64,000 nt of DNA from Myxococcales bacterium (GTDB taxonomy: Bacteria > Myxococcota_A > Polyangia > Polyangiales > Polyangiaceae). Shown piece by piece: positions 16,901 through 25,069 of this stretch (the stretch's first letter is position 1; the number at the start of each line of letters is the position of its first letter). The stretch is taken from NCBI GenBank assembly GCA_016720545.1, contig JADKKK010000001.1, positions 1 through 64,000 on the forward strand, in the 5' to 3' direction. Both the position numbers and the translations under genes were made by a program. Under the pieces are notes generated by a model that did not search any database, was not told the DNA's origin, and saw only the letters and a program-made list of their open reading frames with translations.

Positions 16901-18064
16901 ATGGCAAGGCTCGGTACGTTCATCCTGTGCGGCGCGGCGCTCTCGTTCCCATGGCTCAGCTCGGCGTGCACCTCCGAGGTCATCGTGGAGGGCCCGGGCG
17001 CCCCCACCCCGCCGGCGAGCAGCGCGCCGCCGAAGGCCCCTATGCTCGGGAAGGGCGACGGCTCCCCAGGCTCGGTCACGCTGACCGAGATCGCCAACGC
17101 CGACGCGGGCCTGAAGGACCCCACCGACCTCGACTGGAACCCCATGAAGCCCACGGAGCTGTGGGTGGTGAACCGCGGCGACGACAGCATCGTCACCGTG
17201 AGCGAAGCGCCCACCGACGCGCGCGCCACCGTTCGTCGGCGCGATCCCGCCGCCGTTCACTTCATGCCCAACCCGACCGGCATCGCCTTCGGGGGGAACG
17301 AGACCACGTTCGGCGTGCCAGGCACGTTCGCGGCCTGCGGCGAGTCGCGCAACGAGCGCGCGAACGGCTCTGCCAACGACTTCATGGGCCCCGCGCTCTG
17401 GTCTTCGGACCCCACCATCTTCGCGAAGAAGGACCCCATCGGGCTCGGCTCGCACCTCGACATGCTCCACAACACGCCGCTGTGCATGGGCATCACCCAC
17501 GAGACGGCGAACCGGTACTGGGTCACGGGCGGATTCAACAAGAGCATCGACCTCTACGACTTCAAGCGCGACCACAACGTGGGCCAAGACGACCACTCCG
17601 ACGGAGAGTCGTTCCAGTACGCGCGCGGCGAGCTTGGCTACGTCGAGGGGGTGCCGAGCCACCTCGCGTACAAGGTCGACACCAAGATGGTGTACGTCGC
17701 CGACACGGGCAACAAGCGCATCCTCTCACTCGACGCCAAGACCGGCACGGAGGCCAAGAAGGTGCGCGCGAAGGAGAAGATGGCGGTCGCGGTGGAGATG
17801 GACGGCGCCACGCTGGCCGACGTCGTGCCCGCCACCTTCGGCCTCCAGGAGCCCTCGGGCATCACGCTGAACGCCGACATTCTCTACGTGACCGACCACG
17901 CCACGTCGAGAATCCACGCCTTCTCGCTCGACGGGAAGGAGCTGCAGCGCCTCGACACGGGCCTCGCGCCCGGCTCGCTCGGGGGCATCCGCGTGGGACC
18001 GGACAAGAAGATCTACATCGTCGACAGGGTGGAGAGCCGAGTCCTCCGAATCGATCCCAAGTAG
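16901..18064 (+). CDS. NHL-repeat beta-propeller lipoprotein
   Basis: 387 residues from the ATG at 16901; an in-frame GTG at 16877 is a weaker start. The lipobox is SFPWLSSAC (Cys about 23). After a Pro/Ala linker the protein contains NHL-type propeller blades: NADAGLKDPTDLDW, MPNPTGIAFGGN, VDTKMVYVADTGNKRI, LQEPSGITLNAD and LGGIRVGPDKKIYIVDR. Each pairs a Pro-x-Gly/Asp turn with an Asp/Asn-Arg strand. Such propellers bind ligands or proteins. It ends six bases before the next gene, the redoxin/cytochrome fusion, so the two probably form an operon acting in the envelope. The 126-bp divergent region upstream holds an AT-rich patch (16850-16866) that is a plausible promoter area. Confidence 0.8.
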   Translation: MARLGTFILCGAALSFPWLSSACTSEVIVEGPGAPTPPASSAPPKAPMLGKGDGSPGSVTLTEIANADAGLKDPTDLDWNPMKPTELWVVNRGDDSIVTVSEAPTDARATVRRRDPAAVHFMPNPTGIAFGGNETTFGVPGTFAACGESRNERANGSANDFMGPALWSSDPTIFAKKDPIGLGSHLDMLHNTPLCMGITHETANRYWVTGGFNKSIDLYDFKRDHNVGQDDHSDGESFQYARGELGYVEGVPSHLAYKVDTKMVYVADTGNKRILSLDAKTGTEAKKVRAKEKMAVAVEMDGATLADVVPATFGLQEPSGITLNADILYVTDHATSRIHAFSLDGKELQRLDTGLAPGSLGGIRVGPDKKIYIVDRVESRVLRIDPK

Positions 18065-18070
18065 CGCGCG

Positions 18071-19938
18071 ATGAGCTCCAGACCGAGCTCCGAACGCCCG
18101 TCGGCAACCACGCGGTGGCGCGCGATCTCCGCGGGCCTCCTCGTGGCGGGCGCGGCGCTCTACGGCGCGTGCTCGCCCGAGCCGCTCGGCCAAGAGCTCG
18201 ACGCGGGCAAAGACGCGACCGCGGCCGACGGGGCAGGAAAGACGCGGCGAAGCCCTCGCTCTGCGTCGACGGCAAGCCCTCGCCTTACCCGGCCGCCACC
18301 AAAATCGACCTGTTCGCGACGGTGCCGGCGCTCGAGCTCCCCAAGCTGGGGGGCGGGACCTTCTCGCTCGCGAGCCGGTACAATCCCTGCGCGCCGCGCT
18401 CGAAGATCCTGCTCTTCCGCACCACGGCGGCGTTCTGCGGGACCTGCCTCTGGTCGCAGCGGCACACCCAAGACGTGATCCCGAAGGGCCTCGAGGACCG
18501 CGTCGAGCTGGTCGACCTCGTGGTCTCCGACAAGAACAACGTGCTCGTGCACACGAGCGACGATCTCGCGCGCATGGAGGCGGAGCTCGGGCCCCACGCG
18601 CCCACGGTCGTCGCCGATCCCGCCTACCGCTTCCAGTCCGTCGGCCTCGGCGACAGGCGGCTCCCGTTCTTCGTGCTCGTGGACTCGCGCACCATGCTCG
18701 CGCGGCGGTTCGTCCCCGATCCGGAGCCCGAGATGCTCGACAGCATGGTGCGGCGCGAGCTCGCCCTGCTGGACGGCCAGACGCCGCCGCTGTTCGCCGA
18801 CGTGAAGTACGTCGACCAGATCTTCCCCACGAACCACTTCGATCTGCTGAAAGAGATGACGCTCCCGGGGCCCCCGCCGAAGGACCCGACGAACGCGGTC
18901 GCCGACTCGCCGGTCGCCGCCGCTCTCGGCAAGGAGCTCTTCTCCGACACGCGGCTGTCCCCGACCGGGACCGTCGCGTGCGCGACCTGCCACGCACCGG
19001 ACAAGGGCTTCGCCGACGCGAGGCCGCGCGGCCGCGGCGTCGCGGAGGGCGATCGCAACACCCCGAGCGTGCTCTACGCCTCCCACGCGCGATTTCAGTT
19101 CTGGGACGGGCGCGCCGACACCCTCTGGCTCCAGGCCACGGGCCCCTTCGAGGACGCGGGCGAGATCGGCTCCAATCGGCTCTTCATCGCACACGCGATC
19201 GAGGCCTTCTACAAAGCACGCTACGACGCGGTATTCCCCACGAGCCCGCTGCCACCGCTCGGCGACCGCGCGCGCTTCCCCGCGAACGGCAAACCAGGAG
19301 ACCCGGCGTGGGACGCGATGGCGCCGGCCGACAAGGCCGCGGTCAATCAGGTGTTCGTGCGAGTCGCCAAAGCCATCGAGGCGTTCGAGCGCACTCTGTC
19401 TGCGAGGGGGAATGCCATCGACCGCTATGTCGCCGGCGACCTGTCGGCCCTCACCCCGGACCAGAAGCAGGGACTCCATATCTTCTTCACCGCGGGCTGC
19501 GCGCAATGCCACTACGGCCCGCGCCTCACGGATGACGCGTTCCACAATCTTCGAGCGCCCACGGGGCGCCGCGACGGAGAGCCCGACCCGGGCGCCTCCG
19601 TGGGGCTCACCCGGCTCCTCGCCCACGAGTTTCGCAAGCCCGAGTACGCCGACGGCCCGTTTCAGGCCCTGACCCTGCCGAAAGACCTCAGGGAGCTCGA
19701 GGGTGCGTTCCGCACGCCGCCGCTCCGGGGCGTGACGGCCACGGCGCCCTACGGCCACGGCGGCAGCTTCGCGACCCTGGACGAGGTGGCGAAGCACTAC
19801 GGCCTCGCGGGGCTCGAGCGCGCCGATCCGCGCGCGGTCGGCGACGTGGAGCCGTGGGTACCGAACTTCGTCGACGAGCACCGCCGGGAGCTCGTACCGC
19901 TCCTCGACCTGCTGAAGGGTGAGCTGGTCGTCCCCTGA
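18071..19938 (+). CDS. Lipoprotein redoxin / MauG-type dihaem cytochrome c peroxidase fusion; apparent one-base frameshift near 18230-18245
   Basis: Starts with a lipoprotein signal (VAGAALYGACSPEP). The frame then breaks in an Asp/Ala/Gly linker: the N-terminal frame degenerates after about 18235, while the rest of the protein continues one base earlier from DAAKPSLCVDGKP onward, so one base appears lost. Domain 1 (about residues 75-260 of the corrected protein) is redoxin/AhpC-like, with TAAFCGTCLWSQ as a CxxC active site. Domain 2 (about 280-620) is a dihaem peroxidase of the MauG/CcpA type, with haem motifs CATCH (about 18980) and CAQCH (about 19500), LFSDTRLSPTGTVAC and GHGGSFATLDEVAKHY. 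Such enzymes reduce peroxide or oxidise protein side chains in the periplasm. It is probably co-transcribed with the NHL lipoprotein six bases upstream. Confidence 0.82.
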
Positions 19939-20017
19939 GGTCGCCCGCCGCGCGACCCCTCCCCGAGCCGGCGCGGTTCTGCTCGTGTCCGGGCGCCCGC
20001 CCGACTACACCGTCGCC

Positions 20018-20644
20018 GTGCCCTCGTCGCGCCGTGAGCCCGCCCTCGCAACGCCCCCGCCCGGCCCAACCCCCGGCGACGCGAGCGCCCCCCTCGCCAG
20101 CGCAAAGCGGCTCGCGCAGGTGGTGGTCCCGCTCGTCGCGGTGTTCGCGGGCGTGAGCGTGGGCGCTGCGTTCTTTCGCCCCGAGCTCCGCGCCCTGGGG
20201 GAGGCGTTCGTGCGGCGGTTCGGCTACGGCGGGATGGCCCTCGGCGCGTTCCTATCGGACGCGTTCATGTCCCCGATTCCTCCGCAGTTCTACATACTTA
20301 CGTCAGTGGCTGCCGGCGCGCCCCAGGGGCCGTCGGTCGCCGTAATCTGCCTCTCGTCGGTGGTCGCGGCGAACGTGGCCTACCACGTGGCCGGCTCGCT
20401 CGCCCGCGTGCCCCTCGTTCGGCACCGCATCGAGCGCTCGCGGGGCCTCATCGATCCGCTCTTCGCGCGGTACGGCTACTACGCCGTCGCCGTCGGCGCG
20501 GTGCTGCCCGTCCCCTTCTCGCTGCTCTGTTATCTCGCGGGCCTCTACCGCGTGCCCTACCGCCTCTACGCGGTGCTCGTGCTCCTCCGCGTGCCCCGGC
20601 TGCTGGTGTTCTACGCGCTGATCCGCCTCGGCTGGGCTCCCTGA
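20018..20644 (+). CDS. VTT/DedA-like integral membrane protein
   Basis: 208 residues if the GTG at 20018 is used; a GTG at 19985 is also possible, and no ATG gives a better start. After an Ala/Pro-rich cytoplasmic stretch there are four to five hydrophobic segments. The centre, GYGGMALGAFLSDAFMSPIPP followed by LTSVAAGAPQGPS, and the later RYGYYAVAVGAVLPVPF and RVPYRLY, match the VTT (SNARE-associated/DedA/TMEM41) family of half-transporter-like proteins with re-entrant loops. Relatives affect lipid distribution or membrane potential. No partner gene is evident: the upstream gene ends 79 bp away and the fatty-acid cluster begins 316 bp downstream. Exact start and function are uncertain. Confidence 0.7.
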   Translation: MPSSRREPALATPPPGPTPGDASAPLASAKRLAQVVVPLVAVFAGVSVGAAFFRPELRALGEAFVRRFGYGGMALGAFLSDAFMSPIPPQFYILTSVAAGAPQGPSVAVICLSSVVAANVAYHVAGSLARVPLVRHRIERSRGLIDPLFARYGYYAVAVGAVLPVPFSLLCYLAGLYRVPYRLYAVLVLLRVPRLLVFYALIRLGWAP

Positions 20645-20960
20645 GGGCGCGCGAGAGCCCCGGCTGAGAGTCTCCTGCGAAGCTCGTAGGGCGCGCCTCG
20701 GACCTGCGGAGTACGGACAGTACGCCTCGCGCGCGCTGGGGCGCGAGGTCGACGCTGGAGCGGGACACGCCGCCCAGGTTCGTGTGCACCGGACGCCGCC
20801 GATGAAGCCGTCACCGCGTCGCGCTCTTTGTGCCTACGCGCTCAGAAGGTCGCGCCCACGCGCCAGGCTTCCCAGGCCTACCCGACACGGCGAAACGCGC
20901 GCGGCTTGCGCGCGAGCGGACCTGAGGGTACACGGTTCGGCCCGCACCGCGGGTCACGCC
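20645..20960. other. 316-bp intergenic region before the fatty-acid cluster
   Basis: No convincing gene on either strand. Short open frames here are basic, low-complexity products without a start signal. It contains a GC-rich hairpin, CCTCGCGC and GCGCGAGG separated by seven bases near 20727-20750, which could end transcription from the VTT gene. It presumably carries the promoter of yceD-rpmF, but I see no consensus element clear enough to mark. Confidence 0.5.
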
Positions 20961-21509
20961 ATGTCCCCTCACGAGTTCTCCGTCCCCATCTCCTCGCTCG
21001 ACGCCGGCGGCAAGAGCTTCACCTTCCCCATTCGCCCCGCGTGGATCCGCGGCGCGATGGAGGGGTGTGAGGTCACGCCCTCGGAGCGCGACGGCACCCT
21101 CGAGGTGCGCCTGTCACCGAGCGGCGCCGACGTCGTCGCCCAAGGTACGCTCGAGGCCGACCTCGTCGTGCCGTGCGCGCGCTGCCTCGGCCCTGCCAAC
21201 ATCTCGATTTCAAACAGCTTCTCGGTCATCTTCGTGCCAAACGCGTCCACGGCGCGCGGCGACGACGAGGAGATCGTGGGCAGTGAAGAGGGCGACACGC
21301 TGCCCTACGATGGCGAGACCGTCGTGCTCGACGACTTCGTCCGCGACGAGCTGTTGCTCGAGTCGCCGATGATTCCCTTGTGTTCCGAGGGCTGCCCGGG
21401 TATGAGCCCTTCCCTCGTTTCCAACGGTCCCGAGGCCGACCCGCCGAGTGACCCGATTGACCCTCGCCTTCTCCCGCTCCTGCGGTGGAAGACCCCCCAG
21501 AAGTCCTGA
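20961..21509 (+). CDS. yceD: YceD/DUF177 family protein
   Basis: 182 residues from the ATG at 20961, which opens the family N-terminus; upstream in-frame sequence is Arg-rich filler. The DUF177 pattern is present: a beta-rich first half, then VVPCARCLGPANI near residue 75, and a later CSEGCPGMSP with two more cysteines near 150, the Cys pairs conserved in the family. YceD is nearly always encoded directly before rpmF and is linked to ribosome (23S rRNA/L32) maturation in bacteria and plastids. Here rpmF follows after 25 bp with its own ribosome-binding site, so the classical yceD-rpmF-fab order is kept. Cytoplasmic. Confidence 0.88.
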   Translation: MSPHEFSVPISSLDAGGKSFTFPIRPAWIRGAMEGCEVTPSERDGTLEVRLSPSGADVVAQGTLEADLVVPCARCLGPANISISNSFSVIFVPNASTARGDDEEIVGSEEGDTLPYDGETVVLDDFVRDELLLESPMIPLCSEGCPGMSPSLVSNGPEADPPSDPIDPRLLPLLRWKTPQKS

Positions 21510-21534
21510 AGAGACCTGACGAAGGAGCATCCCC

Positions 21535-21723
21535 GTGGCCGTCCCCAAGAGGCGAACCAGCCGATCCAAGCGCAACATGCGGCGCGCGAACCACGACAAG
21601 GTCGTCCCGGTGCAGCTCATCGCCTGCTCCAACTGTGGCGAGCCCTCGGTCCCCCACCGCGCCTGCGGCGCGTGCGGCTTCTACGGCGGACGCTCCGTCA
21701 AGAAGACCGAGGCCGCCGGCTGA
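21535..21723 (+). CDS. rpmF: 50S ribosomal protein L32
   Basis: 62 residues, usual length. The N-terminus AVPKRRTSRSKRNMRRANH is typical of bL32. The protein keeps both Cys pairs of the zinc-binding (C+) form, CSNC at residues 31-34 and CGAC further on, with the segment GEPSVPHRACGACGFYGG. It is a structural protein of the large ribosomal subunit near the exit tunnel. A GAAGGAG ribosome-binding site sits just upstream of the GTG at 21535. It lies between yceD and fabH; plsX, which often stands in this gap, is absent. Confidence 0.97.
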   Translation: MAVPKRRTSRSKRNMRRANHDKVVPVQLIACSNCGEPSVPHRACGACGFYGGRSVKKTEAAG

Positions 21724-21752
21724 GCGCACCCGCAGACCGCGCACTCCAACGG

Positions 21753-21791
21753 CACGGGCAGGAAGATCCCTTCTTGCCCGTGCTCGGTTTT
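21753..21791 (+). terminator. Rho-independent terminator after rpmF
   Basis: A 13-bp stem with one mismatch (arms 21753-21765 and 21770-21782) with loop ATCC is followed after four bases by a short T run (GGTTTT). It ends the yceD-rpmF transcript, at least in part, before fabH at 21859. The T tract is short, so termination may be partial. Confidence 0.65.
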
Positions 21792-21806
21792 GTGCGAGCC
21801 AGCAAT

Positions 21807-21824
21807 TGACTTTTTTGTTAGTCA
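21807..21824. promoter_or_regulatory. AT-rich inverted repeat upstream of fabH
   Basis: TGACT (21807-21811) and AGTCA (21820-21824) flank an eight-base AT-rich spacer with a T run, an island of low GC in a GC-rich region, 35 bp before the fabH start and just past the rpmF terminator. It could be the fabH promoter/operator; TTGACT is a good -35 hexamer but no matching -10 is visible. Arms are only five bases. Confidence 0.3.
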
Positions 21825-21858
21825 GTAGGCCAGCGCGCCCCGCACCCTCGAGAGTCCC

Positions 21859-22866
21859 ATGCTGCAGCCCGCCTCCCGCATCCTCGGCACCGGCCACTTC
21901 CTGCCGCCGAACGTCCGGACGAACCACGACATCGAGCGGATGGTCGACACCTCCGACCAGTGGATCATGGAGCGCACGGGTATCCGCGAGCGGCGCATCG
22001 CCAGCCCCGAGATGGTCACGAGCGACATGGCGGCCGAGGCCGCTCGGGCCGCGCTCACGATGGCCGGCCTGAAGGCGTCCGACCTCGACATGATCATCGT
22101 GGGCACCGTCACGCCGGACATGCCCATGCCCGCGACCGCGGTCTTCGTTCAGCAGAAAATCGGCGCCGGCCACTGCCCCGCCTTCGACATCTCCGCCGCG
22201 TGCGCAGGCTTTCTGTTCGGCCTCACGCTGGCCGACGGTGTGATTCGCACCGGGGTCGCCAAGCACGTCCTCGTCATCGGCGTCGAGCTGCTCTCGCGCG
22301 TGGTCGACTGGGAGGACCGCACGACGTGCGTGCTCTTCGGCGACGGCGCCGGCGCCGCCGTGTTCGGCCCTTCGGAGGGTAAGGTCGACAGCCTCGGCCG
22401 CCCCCGCGGCGTGCTCGCGTCCAGTATCCACTCGGACGGCGAGCTCGCCGCCTCGCTGTGGATCCCGGGCGGCGGCAGCCGCACGCCGGCCTCGGCCGAC
22501 ATGCTCGCGACGAAGGCCCACAAGGTCCACATGCGCGGCCAGGACATCTTCAAGGTGGCCATCAAGAGCCTGTATTCTGCAAGTAAAGCCGCCGTGGAGA
22601 AGGCCGGCATGACCCCCGACGAGGTCGACTGGGTCTGTCCTCACCAGGCGAACCTCCGCATCATCGACCAGGCCACGACCCGCCTCGGCGTCCCGAAGGA
22701 GAAGATCCTCGTGAACCTCGAGCGAGTGGGCAACACCTCGAGCGCGAGCATCCCCATCCTCCTCGACGAGAGCCTGCGCTCCGGCAAGGTGAAGGAGGGC
22801 GACAGCGTCGTCATGTGCGCGCTCGGCGCCGGCGTCTCCTGGGGCGGCGCGGTCGTCCGCGTTTAG
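21859..22866 (+). CDS. fabH: Beta-ketoacyl-ACP synthase III
   Basis: 335 residues. KAS III starts type II fatty-acid synthesis by condensing an acyl-CoA with malonyl-ACP. The Cys-His-Asn triad is present: DISAACAGFLFGL (Cys 115), HQANLRII (His about 263) and GNTSSASIP (Asn about 292). The family signatures TSDQWIMERTGIRERR and GDGAGAAVFGPSEG are intact. Many myxobacteria use branched-chain primers, made by branched-chain 2-oxoacid dehydrogenase, so the E1-alpha gene at 46359 may supply this enzyme; that link is inference. The gene follows a terminator, so it probably has its own promoter. Two lipoprotein genes separate it from fabD. Confidence 0.95.
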   Translation: MLQPASRILGTGHFLPPNVRTNHDIERMVDTSDQWIMERTGIRERRIASPEMVTSDMAAEAARAALTMAGLKASDLDMIIVGTVTPDMPMPATAVFVQQKIGAGHCPAFDISAACAGFLFGLTLADGVIRTGVAKHVLVIGVELLSRVVDWEDRTTCVLFGDGAGAAVFGPSEGKVDSLGRPRGVLASSIHSDGELAASLWIPGGGSRTPASADMLATKAHKVHMRGQDIFKVAIKSLYSASKAAVEKAGMTPDEVDWVCPHQANLRIIDQATTRLGVPKEKILVNLERVGNTSSASIPILLDESLRSGKVKEGDSVVMCALGAGVSWGGAVVRV

Positions 22867-23018
22867 ACGGTGCCCTCGGCGCAGGCGGGCGCCTGCGACG
22901 GCTCGCGTCCGCCGGACGCCTGCGTCTTGCGCGGGCTGCGCGGCCCCGCGCTGGGCATCTGAACGATTGTGAAGGTCACGCTTCCCCGAGGCCGGCAACC
23001 CCAGCTAAGCTGCACCCA

Positions 23019-23654
23019 ATGGCGCGCAAACTCCGCGTAGGCATGACACTCACGTTCCTCGCCGCGGGGGCCGCGGCGACAGCCTCGCTCACGGCGTGCC
23101 CCATCGCGACCGCCGGCATCTTCGAGTCGTACATGTCGATCGACGGCGAGCGGCGGCGGAACGAGTTCTTCAGCGACACGACGAACATCGTCTGCGCGGT
23201 CGAGGTGCGCGGCGCGCGCACCAACGTGACCACCGAGATGTTGATCCGGCAGACCCAGATCCTCACGCTGGACCCGCCGGTGCGGGCGACCGACACGAAC
23301 GTGATCCTCGCCTACGCCGACTTCCAAGGCGCCGGCAAACAGGTCCTCGAGCTCAAGCCCGCCGACCCGAAGGACGCGGGCGAGGCGCCGCAGGTGAAGC
23401 CGTTCCCGGTGGGTCGCTTCCAGTGCGAAATCTACCTCGACGGCAAGCTCGAGGAGACCCTGCCCTTCAACGTGAACTTCGCACCCTGCCCGCCCCAGCG
23501 CATCGAGCCCGGCGCGCGGTGCGGCGGCTTCTACGAGAAGAACCGCTCGTGCCCCGCGGGTGGCGCGGGCATCCCCGAAGCCGGGCCGCCGCAGGTCACG
23601 GCCGGCACCTGCACCTGCGACGGCAGCATTACGGCGGTCTGGGTATGCAAATGA
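23019..23654 (+). CDS. Lipoprotein of unknown function
   Basis: 211 residues from the ATG at 23019. The signal peptide ends with TASLTACPIA, a good lipobox with Cys about 26. The mature part begins with a segment around SYMSIDGERRRNEFFSDT that reads like a beta-strand-rich binding domain, with about a dozen later cysteines, most in the last 55 residues (APCPPQR, GARCGGF, RSCPAGG, GTCTCDG, VWVCK), suggesting several disulphides. I recognise no characterised family. It lies 152 bp after fabH on the same strand, and its stop overlaps the next lipoprotein start (ATGA at 23651-23654). The pair is thus coupled, and interrupts the fatty-acid cluster. Confidence 0.75.
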   Translation: MARKLRVGMTLTFLAAGAAATASLTACPIATAGIFESYMSIDGERRRNEFFSDTTNIVCAVEVRGARTNVTTEMLIRQTQILTLDPPVRATDTNVILAYADFQGAGKQVLELKPADPKDAGEAPQVKPFPVGRFQCEIYLDGKLEETLPFNVNFAPCPPQRIEPGARCGGFYEKNRSCPAGGAGIPEAGPPQVTAGTCTCDGSITAVWVCK

Positions 23655-23935
23655 CCTCGCGGGAGAGCCTCATGGTGCAGCGTACGGCACGACGAACCTC
23701 GCAGTCTTCCGCTCCGCGGCGTGGCCTCGCCTGGCTGGCGGTCGTGGCGCTCGGCGCCTCGGTCGTCGCGTGCGTCTTCGACTCGGGTGGCGGCTACCAG
23801 GGCGGCGGGCGCGAGTCTCCCGTCAAGAAGGAAGAGAACTCGACCACGCCCACCGAGCCCACCACCACGACGACCACGACCACGCCCCCGCCCGACTCCG
23901 CGCCTCCTCCCCCGGTCGACGCTGGCGGCGGCTGA
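23651..23935 (+). CDS. Small lipoprotein with poly-threonine linker
   Basis: 94 residues. Start at the ATG of the ATGA overlap with the previous gene (an ATG six bases earlier and one at 23672 are alternatives). The signal peptide and lipobox are LAVVALGASVVAC, with Cys about 40. The mature protein is short: a Gly-rich head, a run of eight Thr encoded by alternating ACC/ACG codons, a Pro-rich stretch, and a DAGGG end. It has no folded domain that I can see, so it is likely a small surface or tethering lipoprotein. It may be translated with the 211-residue lipoprotein before it. Function unknown. Confidence 0.65.
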   Translation: MTSRESLMVQRTARRTSQSSAPRRGLAWLAVVALGASVVACVFDSGGGYQGGGRESPVKKEENSTTPTEPTTTTTTTTPPPDSAPPPPVDAGGG

Positions 23936-24090
23936 CCGCGCCACGCTCGCGCGTCCGCGGTCGCGTTGGAGAGCTCCCTCGAAACGGAGGTGGGCCAGCG
24001 AGGCGCGCGAGGGCGTTGAACAGCGCGCGCGAGGGCTGCTAGGTTCCGCGCTCGGCGAGGCGAGGTGCTCCGCCGAGGAGACGAAGGAAC

Positions 24091-25038
24091 GTGAAGACCG
24101 CGTGGCTCTTCCCCGGCCAGGGGGCACAAACCGTCGGCATGGGGCGTCGCCTGCACGAGGCTTCGGCGGCCGCGCGCGAGGTGTTCGCGGCGGCAGACGC
24201 GGCGCTAGATGAGCCGCTCTCGGCGATGATCTTCGAGGGCCCGGAGGAGGCGCTCACGCGCACCGCCAACGCGCAGCCCGCGATCGTCACGACGAGCATC
24301 GCCACGCTGGCCGCGGTGCGCGAGCGGTGGCCTGCCCTGCCGAGCCCGAGCTACGCCGCGGGGCACTCGCTCGGCGAGTACTCCGCCCTCGTCGCGGCCG
24401 AGGCGCTCGCCCTGCCCGACGCCGTGCGCCTCGTGCGCGCGCGCGGCCGCGCGATGCAGGAGGCCGTCCCCGAGGGCGCCGGCGCGATGGCGGCGATCAT
24501 GGGCCTCGACGGCGAGACGCTCGAGGGCCTCTGCAAGCGAGCCGCCGCCGACACCGGCGAGACCGTCTCGTGCGCCAACTTCAACGCGCCAGGGCAGGTC
24601 GTCATCGCGGGCACCCAGCGCGCGGTAGCGCGCGCGTCGGCCCTCGCGTCCGAGGCCAAGGGCAAGGCGATCCCGCTCAAGGTGAGCGCCCCCTTCCACT
24701 GCGCCCTCATGGCGCCCGCGGCCACCTCGGTCGCGAGCGAGCTCGATCGCGTAGTGGTCAACAATCTTGTCTTTCCGGTGGTGGCGAACGTCGACGCGAA
24801 GGCGAACCGCGAGGCCTCGCGGGTGAAGGAGCTGCTCGTTCGCCAGGTCGACGGCGCGGTGCGCTGGGAGCAGGCCGTCCGGCTGATGCACGCCGAGGGC
24901 GTCACCCACGCCGTCGAGCTCGGGCCGGGCAAGGTGCTCGCCGGGCTCCTGAAGCGCATCGCGAAGGACGTGACCGTCCTCAGCGTGAGCGATCCGGAGG
25001 GCGTGGAGGCGGTCGGCCCGTTCCTCGGGCTCGCGTGA
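24091..25038 (+). CDS. fabD: Malonyl CoA-ACP transacylase
   Basis: 315 residues from a GTG at 24091 with GAAGGA just upstream. FabD transfers malonyl groups from CoA to acyl carrier protein. Motifs: FPGQGAQTVGMG near the N-terminus (oxyanion hole Gln), GHSLGEYSAL with nucleophile Ser 93, the Arg-containing VRARGRAMQEAVP, and APFHCALM carrying the catalytic His. Full length. Followed after 31 bp by fabG, so the two are likely one transcript. No large acyltransferase fusion or PKS context is seen, so this is the housekeeping enzyme. Confidence 0.96.
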   Translation: MKTAWLFPGQGAQTVGMGRRLHEASAAAREVFAAADAALDEPLSAMIFEGPEEALTRTANAQPAIVTTSIATLAAVRERWPALPSPSYAAGHSLGEYSALVAAEALALPDAVRLVRARGRAMQEAVPEGAGAMAAIMGLDGETLEGLCKRAAADTGETVSCANFNAPGQVVIAGTQRAVARASALASEAKGKAIPLKVSAPFHCALMAPAATSVASELDRVVVNNLVFPVVANVDAKANREASRVKELLVRQVDGAVRWEQAVRLMHAEGVTHAVELGPGKVLAGLLKRIAKDVTVLSVSDPEGVEAVGPFLGLA

Positions 25039-25069
25039 GAACGAGTAGGCCAGCAGCGAAGGAGACAGG

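Noticed and set aside
23100..23940. Plus-strand frame continuing upstream of the small lipoprotein
   Set aside because: The extra N-terminal residues overlap the 211-residue lipoprotein in another frame and lack any start signal. The ATGA overlap gives a better start.
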